DNA of 64,000 nt, taken from the NCBI RefSeq assembly GCF_008905045.1, contig NZ_VWMY01000014.1, positions 62,001 through 126,000 on the forward strand, in the 5' to 3' direction. The translations under genes and the position numbers were made by a program. The notes under the pieces were generated by a model. That model was given only the letters and a program-made list of their open reading frames with translations, made no database searches and was not told where the DNA came from. This document shows, piece by piece, positions 58,912 to 64,000 of this stretch (positions are counted from its first letter, which is position 1; each line of letters starts with the position of its first letter). Origin of the DNA: Streptomyces albicerus. GTDB lineage: Bacteria; Actinomycetota; Actinomycetes; Streptomycetales; Streptomycetaceae.

Positions 58912-59874
58912 TCAGCCCTTGCGGGTCTTGATCTCCTCGGTGAGCTGCGGGACGACCTCGAAGAGGTCGCCGACCACGCCGTAGTCGACGAGGTCGAAGA
59001 TCGGGGCCTCGGCGTCCTTGTTGATCGCGACGATCGTCTTCGAGGTCTGCATGCCGGCCCGGTGCTGGATCGCGCCGGAGATGCCGGAGGCGATGTACAG
59101 CTGCGGGGAGACGGACTTGCCGGTCTGGCCGACCTGGTTGGTGTGCGGGTACCAGCCGGCGTCCACCGCGGCACGCGAGGCGCCGACGGCCGCGCCGAGG
59201 GAGTCGGCGAGCGCCTCGATGATCGAGAAGTTCTCGGCGCCGTTGACGCCGCGGCCGCCGGAGACCACGATCGCGGCCTCGGTCAGCTCCGGGCGGCCGG
59301 TCGACTCGCGCGGGGTGCGGCCGGTGACCTTGGTGCCGGTCGCCTTGTCCGAGAACGTGACGGACAGCGCCTCGACCGTACCGGCGGCCGGGGCGGCCTC
59401 CACGGCCGCGCTGTTGGGCTTGACCGTGATGACCGGGGTGCCCTTGGAGATACGGGACTTGGTGGTGAAGGAGGCGGCGAACGCGGACTGCGTGGCCACC
59501 GGACCCTCGTCGCCGGCCTCCAGGTCGACGGCGTCGGTGATGATGCCCGAGCCGATCCGGACCGCGAGGCGGGCGGCGATCTCCTTGCCCTCCGCGGAGG
59601 AGGGGACAAGGACGGCGGCCGGGGAGACGGCCTCGTACGCGGCCTGCAGCGCGTCGACCTTCGGCACGACCAGGTAGTCGGCGTACTCGGCGGCCTCGTG
59701 CGTGAGGACCCGGGCCGCGCCGTGCTCGGCGAGCGCGGCGGCGGTGTTCTCGGCGCCGGAGCCGAGGGCGACGGCGACGGGCTCGCCGATGCGGCGGGCC
59801 AGCGTCAGCAGCTCCAGGGTGGGCTTGCGGACGGCACCGTCCACGTGATCGACGTAGACGAGAACTTCAGCCAT
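58912..59874 (-). CDS. etfA: Electron transfer flavoprotein alpha subunit
   Basis: A 320-residue EtfA/FixB protein. The FAD-binding C-terminal domain is unmistakable: [20 protein letters not shown], then [20 protein letters not shown] and [20 protein letters not shown], ending [13 protein letters not shown]. It accepts electrons from acyl-CoA dehydrogenases via the beta subunit and passes them to the quinone pool through EtfD. It is 54 bases downstream of etfB in the same unit. Confidence 0.97.
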   Translation of the reverse strand: MAEVLVYVDHVDGAVRKPTLELLTLARRIGEPVAVALGSGAENTAAALAEHGAARVLTHEAAEYADYLVVPKVDALQAAYEAVSPAAVLVPSSAEGKEIAARLAVRIGSGIITDAVDLEAGDEGPVATQSAFAASFTTKSRISKGTPVITVKPNSAAVEAAPAAGTVEALSVTFSDKATGTKVTGRTPRESTGRPELTEAAIVVSGGRGVNGAENFSIIEALADSLGAAVGASRAAVDAGWYPHTNQVGQTGKSVSPQLYIASGISGAIQHRAGMQTSKTIVAINKDAEAPIFDLVDYGVVGDLFEVVPQLTEEIKTRKG

Positions 59875-59928
59875 GGGATTGCTCTCCTGCGGATTGCGAA
59901 GTCTGAGGGGCGGTAAAGGGGGGTGGGC

Positions 59929-60714
59929 CTAGATGAACTTCTGGCCCGCGAGGAACTCAGCGAGCTGCTTGCCGCCCTCGCCCTCGTCCTTGACGATCGT
60001 GCCGGCGGTGCGCGCCGGGCGCTCGGTCGCGGAGTCGACCTTGGTCCAGGCACCCTCGAGACCGACCTCGTCCGCCTCGATCTCCAGGTCCTCCAGGTCC
60101 CAGGACTGAACCGGCTTCTTCTTGGCGGCCATGATGCCCTTGAAGGACGGGTAACGGGCCTCGCCCGACTGGTCGGTGACCGACACGACCGCCGGCAGCG
60201 AGGCCTCCAGCTGCTCGGAGGCGGAGTCGCCGTCGCGGCGGCCCTTGACGACGCCGTCCTCGACGGAGACCTCGGACAGCAGCGTGACCTGCGGGACGCC
60301 CAAGCGCTCCGCGAGCAGGGCGGGGACCACACCCATGGTGCCGTCGGTGGACGCCATGCCGGAGATCACCAGGTCGTAGCCGGCCTTCTCGATGGCTTTG
60401 GCCAGCACCAGCGACGTACCGATGGCGTCGGTACCGTGCAGGTCGTCGTCCTCGACGTGGATGGCCTTGTCGGCGCCCATGGACAGGGCCTTGCGCAGCG
60501 CGTCCTTGGCATCCTCGGGGCCGACGGTCAGCACGGTGATCTCCGCGTCGTCCGCCTCGTCGGCGATCTGCAGGGCCTGCTCGACCGCGTACTCGTCGAG
60601 CTCCGACAGCAGGCCGTCCACGTCGTCACGGTCGACGGTCAGGTCATCGGCGAAGTGCCGGTCGCCAGTGGCGTCGGGCACGTACTTCACAGTGACAACG
60701 ATCCTCAAGCTCAC
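59929..60714 (-). CDS. etfB: Electron transfer flavoprotein beta subunit
   Basis: A 261-residue EtfB/FixA protein with the usual domain III features. MSLRIVVTVKYVPDATGDRH starts the chain; LTVGPEDAKDALRKALSMGA and DKAIHVED are the AMP-binding region, and VISGMASTDGTMGVVPALLA is the family signature. The GTG at 60714 is supported by AGGAGAG six bases upstream. It forms a heterodimer with EtfA. The 243-bp region upstream holds the operon promoter. Confidence 0.97.
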   Translation of the reverse strand: MSLRIVVTVKYVPDATGDRHFADDLTVDRDDVDGLLSELDEYAVEQALQIADEADDAEITVLTVGPEDAKDALRKALSMGADKAIHVEDDDLHGTDAIGTSLVLAKAIEKAGYDLVISGMASTDGTMGVVPALLAERLGVPQVTLLSEVSVEDGVVKGRRDGDSASEQLEASLPAVVSVTDQSGEARYPSFKGIMAAKKKPVQSWDLEDLEIEADEVGLEGAWTKVDSATERPARTAGTIVKDEGEGGKQLAEFLAGQKFI

Positions 60715-60957
60715 GCCGGCTCTCCTACTGCATCGTCTTTTCTGGGCTGCCTGCTTACGGGCAGCATAGGCGCCTGAAGCGGCCGTTCCCGGTGGGGGCG
60801 ACCCGCGCTCCGAGCGAGATATTACTCGCCAGTACGCACATCTACGCTCCCGCAGGTCGTTCCCTCTAAGCAAGCGCTTTGAACTGTGACCTTTGCAACG
60901 CAGCGTAATCGGAACTCGACGCTCCCGCAGGCGAGGTGGGCCGTACGGACCGAAGGA

Positions 60958-61467
60958 TCATTCCCGCAGCCGGTTGAAGCGCCCCTGGTGGTACAGGAGT
61001 GGACGGCCGGCACCGGCGGGGTCTCCGAGGACCACCTCGGCCAGCACGACCCGGTGGTCCCCGGCGGGCACGCGGGCGACGACCCGGCAGACGAGCCAGG
61101 CGAGGACGTCCTCGAGCACGGGGACGCCTTCGGGGCCCTCCCGCCAACGCGTGGGCGCGCCGAAGCGGTCGGCACCGCTGCGGGCGAAGGTGGCGGCCAG
61201 CTCCTGCTGGTGCTCCCCGAGTATGTGGACGCCGACGTGGTCGGTCTCGGCGATCGCCGGCCAGCTTGAGGCGCCGGTGCCGATGCCGAAGGAGACCAGC
61301 GGGGGCTCGGCGGAGACCGAGGTGAGCGAGGTGGCGGTGAAGCCCACCGGGCCTTCGACATCCTGGGCGGTGATCACGGCGACTCCGGCCGCGTGCCGGC
61401 GGAAGACCGAGCGGAGCAGGTCGGGGGAGGCGAGTCGAGGGGTGCTGAGATCGGGCGTGGCCGTCAC
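60958..61467 (-). CDS. Flavin reductase family protein
   Basis: A 169-residue flavin reductase of the HpaC/ActVB type. FRRHAAGVAVITAQDVEGPV and GFTATSLTSVSAEPPLVSFG are the FMN-binding signature. WPAIAETDHVGVHILGEHQQ and GDHRVVLAEVV follow. It reduces FMN with NAD(P)H to supply an FMNH2-dependent monooxygenase, which is not nearby. I chose GTG 61467 (GAAGGA upstream). The region 61468-61679 shows no gene. Confidence 0.92.
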   Translation of the reverse strand: MTATPDLSTPRLASPDLLRSVFRRHAAGVAVITAQDVEGPVGFTATSLTSVSAEPPLVSFGIGTGASSWPAIAETDHVGVHILGEHQQELAATFARSGADRFGAPTRWREGPEGVPVLEDVLAWLVCRVVARVPAGDHRVVLAEVVLGDPAGAGRPLLYHQGRFNRLRE

Positions 61468-61679
61468 GGAGTTGTCCTTCGGCGAGAGGCGGCGTGCGGG
61501 TCCTGGGCTGCTCAACAGCCGGGACAGCGCGCGCTCGCGCAGCGGGCCAGATCTACATGGACGCGCTCGAAGAGAAGGAGTTCCGGGGGCACACCGCCAG
61601 GCTGACGATAGGTGGTGCGCGCAGTCAAGCGCGTACCGGCATATGGGAGATGCGTCATCGGCGGCCTCCGGCCTCGCAG

Positions 61680-62117
61680 TCAGGGGGTTGCGACCGCCTC
61701 GCCGAGCGCGGCGATCACGTCGGCCTTGCGCGGCTGCCCGGTGGCGCGCCGCACGACGCGTCCGTCGGCGTCGAGGACGAGCACGGTCGGCGTCTTGAGG
61801 ATGTCGAGTTCGCGTACGAGACCCAGGTGATCCTCGGCGTCGATCTCGACATGGGTCACGCCCGGGACCAGCTCGGCGACCTCGCTCAGGATCCTACGGG
61901 TCGCCCTGCAGGGTGCGCAGAAGGCGCTGGAGAACTGCACGAGCGTGGCCCGTTCGCCGAGGTCCTCGCCCAACTCGGCCGCGCCCAGCCGCTTTCCGCC
62001 GTCCCGCCCGCGCACTCTGACTCTCCCGCTCCGCCGCCGCTGCAGCAGTCCATAGGCGCTCGCCGCCACGAGCACCACCACGCACACCACAAGTCCGGTC
62101 ATCTTCGGCTTCAGCAT
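61680..62117 (-). CDS. Membrane-anchored thioredoxin-like protein
   Basis: A 145-residue thioredoxin-fold protein. The N-terminus is a membrane anchor (MTGLVVCVVVLVAASAYGLL), followed by an Arg-rich linker and the thioredoxin domain with the redox motif FCAPC and cis-proline TPTVLV. It likely faces the outside or the cytosolic side of the membrane; topology is not certain. It diverges from a DUF4395 gene, a pair conserved in actinobacteria, suggesting that the two proteins act together in a thiol pathway. Confidence 0.92.
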   Translation of the reverse strand: MLKPKMTGLVVCVVVLVAASAYGLLQRRRSGRVRVRGRDGGKRLGAAELGEDLGERATLVQFSSAFCAPCRATRRILSEVAELVPGVTHVEIDAEDHLGLVRELDILKTPTVLVLDADGRVVRRATGQPRKADVIAALGEAVATP

Positions 62118-62153
62118 TCACGCGACTGCAAAGATTCCCGTGACCATGGAACG

Positions 62154-62167
62154 TTCCGCATGCGGAA
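62154..62167. promoter_or_regulatory. Palindrome between thioredoxin-like and DUF4395 genes
   Basis: TTCCGCATGCGGAA is a perfect 14-bp palindrome, extended by GTTCCGCATGCGGAAT. It lies ten bases before the DUF4395 start and 37 bases upstream of the thioredoxin-like start, so it could control both. Confidence 0.7.
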
Positions 62168-62177
62168 TGCTTGCTTC

Positions 62178-62594
62178 ATGGACATCGATGCGAGAGGGCC
62201 GCGTTTCGGAGCGGCCGTGACGACCGTCGTACTGGCGGTCGTGCTGATCACCGGCAGCGCATGGCTGCTGGCCTGGCAGACGCTGGCGTTCGCGCTGGGG
62301 GCGGCGGGGGGCGTGGGGCGCTCGCCGTACGGCTGGCTGTTCCGCAAGGCCGTGCGTCCCCGGATCGGGCCGCCGACGGAGTTCGAGGCGCCCGAGCCGC
62401 CGCGGTTCGCGCAGGCGGTCGGGCTGGCGTTCGCGCTGTTGGGCCTGGTCGGTTACGCGGTGGGCCCGGAGTGGCTGGGGCTCGCGGCGACCGGGGCGGC
62501 GCTCGCGGCGGCGTTTCTCAACTCGGCGTTCGGGTACTGCCTCGGGTGCGAGATGTACCTGCTGGTTCGGCGGATGGCGGTACGCGCGAAGTAA
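62178..62594 (+). CDS. DUF4395 membrane protein
   Basis: A 138-residue protein with four hydrophobic helices (AAVTTVVLAVVLITGSAWLL, LAFALGAAGGVG, FAQAVGLAFALLGLVGYAV, GLAATGAALAAAFLNSAFGY) and the conserved terminal CLGCEMYLL. DUF4395 proteins typically accompany thioredoxin-like genes and have a CxxC motif, here CLGC, pointing to a redox function in the membrane. It starts at ATG 62178 and diverges from the thioredoxin-like gene. Confidence 0.9.
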   Translation: MDIDARGPRFGAAVTTVVLAVVLITGSAWLLAWQTLAFALGAAGGVGRSPYGWLFRKAVRPRIGPPTEFEAPEPPRFAQAVGLAFALLGLVGYAVGPEWLGLAATGAALAAAFLNSAFGYCLGCEMYLLVRRMAVRAK

Positions 62595-62782
62595 AGACGG
62601 CTTAAAACTCCGAGGTGGATCAAGGGGTGACGTGACGAGGATCTCGCCCTTGCCGGGCACCAGGACTGGTCACTCGTCCGTTCTTGGGGCACGATCTGCG
62701 CAATGCCGTAAACCTACGGCTGCGTAACTTCCCGCCGGGAGCCCCTTCCCAGGCAGAGCAGAGAGAAGGGTCCAACCCGTCC

Positions 62783-63511
62783 ATGGCTGAGCTTGCCTAC
62801 CGTCCCGCCATCGGTCTCGCCCGCACCTTGTTCAAGGCCTGGGACCTGAAGATCGACTGCAAGGGATCGGAGAACATCCCGCGCTCGGGCGGTGCGGTGC
62901 TGGTGAGCAATCACATCAGCTATCTCGACTTCATCTTCGACGGTCTCGCCGCCCTGCCGCAGAAGCGTCTGGTCCGCTTCATGGCGAAGGAGTCGGTGTT
63001 CCGGCACAAGGTCTCCGGGCCGCTGATGCGCAACATGAAGCACATCCCGGTGGACCGCACGCAGGGCGAGACGGCGTACGCGCACGCGCTGGAGTCGCTG
63101 CGTTCCGGTGAGATCGTCGGGGTCTTCCCCGAGGCCACCATCTCGCAGTCGTTCACGCTGAAGAGCTTCAAGTCGGGTGCCGCGCGCATGGCCCAGGAGG
63201 CCGGCGTCCCGCTGATCCCGATGGCCGTGTGGGGCACGCAGCGGCTGTGGACGAAGGGCCACCCGCGCAACTTCAAGCGCAGCCACACCCCGATCACCAT
63301 CCGCGTCGGCGAGGCGATCGAGGCCTCGCGCGACAAGTACGCGGGCGCGATCACACGGCAGCTGCGCGAGCGCGTCCAGGAGCTGCTGGAAGCCGCGCAG
63401 CGCGCCTATCCCGTACGCCCGAAGGGGCCGAACGACACCTGGTGGATGCCGGCGCACCTCGGCGGCACCGCTCCGACCCCCGAAGAGGTCAAGGCAGCCG
63501 AGGCGCGCTAG
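62783..63511 (+). CDS. 1-acyl-sn-glycerol-3-phosphate acyltransferase-like (PlsC family)
   Basis: A 242-residue acyltransferase. Motif I is NHISYLDF (HxxxxD, about residues 43-50); MAKESVF and VDRTQGE follow; motif III is GVFPEATIS with the variant FPEA instead of FPEG. It transfers an acyl chain from a thioester onto lysophosphatidic acid or a related acceptor, at the membrane. The FPEATIS form is typical of the Streptomyces homologue. GAAGGG lies 13 bases upstream of the ATG. Confidence 0.92.
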   Translation: MAELAYRPAIGLARTLFKAWDLKIDCKGSENIPRSGGAVLVSNHISYLDFIFDGLAALPQKRLVRFMAKESVFRHKVSGPLMRNMKHIPVDRTQGETAYAHALESLRSGEIVGVFPEATISQSFTLKSFKSGAARMAQEAGVPLIPMAVWGTQRLWTKGHPRNFKRSHTPITIRVGEAIEASRDKYAGAITRQLRERVQELLEAAQRAYPVRPKGPNDTWWMPAHLGGTAPTPEEVKAAEAR

Positions 63512-63555
63512 GCGCTCCGCGGGACGCGCGGGGTGGTCGTCTGCGGGTTCGTCGT

Positions 63556-63608
63556 GGCTGGTCGCGCCCACGCGGCGGAGCCGCATGATGTCACAGCCCC
63601 GCGCCCCT
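63556..63608. repeat. Interspersed GC-rich repeat, copy 3
   Basis: A 53-bp element beginning GGCTGGTCGCGCC and ending GCCCCGCGCCCCT. It is nearly the reverse complement of 50970-51021, differing by a few substitutions. It contains GCGGCGGAGCCGC, a stem-loop, and lies between the PlsC-type gene and the transglutaminase-like gene. Confidence 0.8.
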
Positions 63609-63667
63609 AGGGGGCGAAGTGCCGTCCATGCCGGGCCCATTGACGAGTCCGCCTTCCCTGCCTTGCC

Positions 63668-64000
63668 TCAGAGTGCGGCGGGGAGGGTCTTCCACAGGTG
63701 CGGTCGGTCGGGGGCGGCCCTGAGGGCGGTCAGGACGGCCGGGTGTGGTTCGGCGTACAGCGCCGGGTAGTCCAGCTCATTGGACTCGGGGTCGGGCGTG
63801 AAGGCCAGCTGCTCACCGTCCAGGGAGAACTGGGCGTTCACGCCGGGCTTGTTGCCGCGGGGATCCTGCCGGTGCCAGGCGCCGTTGAATCGCACGGCGA
63901 CCAGACCGTGTACGACATGCCCGCTTCCGTCGTCCTGCAGGAGCGACTGGTAGCAGAACGCGGTGGGGATGTCCTCGGCCCGCAGCAGGGCGGCCAGGGC
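63668..64000 (-). CDS. Transglutaminase-like protein, C-terminal part
   Basis: The gene runs off the right edge; 110 residues are visible. The frame ALAALLRAEDIPTAFCYQSL leads to GHVVHGLVAVRFNGAWHRQD, with His and Asp of the transglutaminase-fold catalytic triad in HVVHG and HRQDPRG. The Cys should be outside the window. The end, QFSLDGEQLAFTPDPESNEL, is the family's usual lengthy tail. It is a cytosolic transglutaminase-like protein of unknown substrate. Confidence 0.85.
   Translation of the reverse strand, partial: ALAALLRAEDIPTAFCYQSLLQDDGSGHVVHGLVAVRFNGAWHRQDPRGNKPGVNAQFSLDGEQLAFTPDPESNELDYPALYAEPHPAVLTALRAAPDRPHLWKTLPAAL

Overview
The window is high-GC actinobacterial DNA with many GTG and TTG starts, AGGAGG-type ribosome binding sites, ATGA/GTGA translational coupling and Streptomyces-type families (SARP, TioE, DUF6332, CGNR/ABATE, SpoIIE-type PP2C, mycothiol-dependent enzymes, a sugar ABC transporter without its own ATPase). 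A Streptomyces chromosome is the most likely source. I saw no tRNA, rRNA, CRISPR array, phage module or intact insertion sequence.

Region 1 (1-20 kb) is accessory in character. Intact single genes (SDR, PEP-mutase-like enzyme, PAS-SpoIIE phosphatase, methyltransferase, epoxide hydrolase, erythromycin-esterase-like enzyme, several VOC proteins, LtrA, a GlxA-type regulator, a saccharopine-dehydrogenase-like enzyme) alternate with gene scraps: GNAT N-terminus at 2221, FAD oxidoreductase N-terminus at 6543-6992, histidine kinase ATPase domain at 7174-7566, GNAT middle at 13449, PucR helix-turn-helix at about 17783. Several enzymes face divergent regulators with visible operators.

Region 2 (20-31 kb) is a catabolic island: an MFS transporter and a LysR regulator on the minus strand, facing a plus-strand operon of FAH hydrolase, cyclase-family hydrolase, FAD monooxygenase, ACMSD-type amidohydrolase, extradiol dioxygenase, second FAH protein and SDR. 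An SRPBCC remnant and a 3-hydroxyisobutyrate-dehydrogenase-like gene follow. This is a complete toolkit for hydroxylating, meta-cleaving and hydrolysing an aromatic compound; the substrate cannot be read from sequence.

Region 3 (31-43 kb) carries export and regulation: a mycothiol-dependent maleylpyruvate isomerase family enzyme, MarR facing a DHA2-type efflux pump, an MmpL transporter with two-component system in one operon, a SARP, a TetR facing a deazaflavin-dependent nitroreductase-like gene across a strikingly repeated operator array, and a geranylgeranyl-reductase-family enzyme.

Region 4 (43-54 kb) holds an M20 dipeptidase, a P-loop kinase/Nudix fusion, a small secreted peptide and an alpha-galactoside regulon: two permeases, a Tat/lipoprotein binding protein, a secreted GH27 alpha-galactosidase, a ROK sugar kinase and a LacI repressor.

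Region 5 (54-64 kb) looks like conserved core: a membrane Ser/Thr kinase with an extracellular domain, a DUF6986 aldolase-like enzyme under an IclR-like operator, a secreted endonuclease/exonuclease/phosphatase-fold enzyme, etfB-etfA, flavin reductase, thioredoxin/DUF4395 pair, PlsC-type acyltransferase and the C-terminus of a transglutaminase-like protein. Three copies of an interspersed GC-rich repeat lie between genes at 50970, 56333 and 63556.
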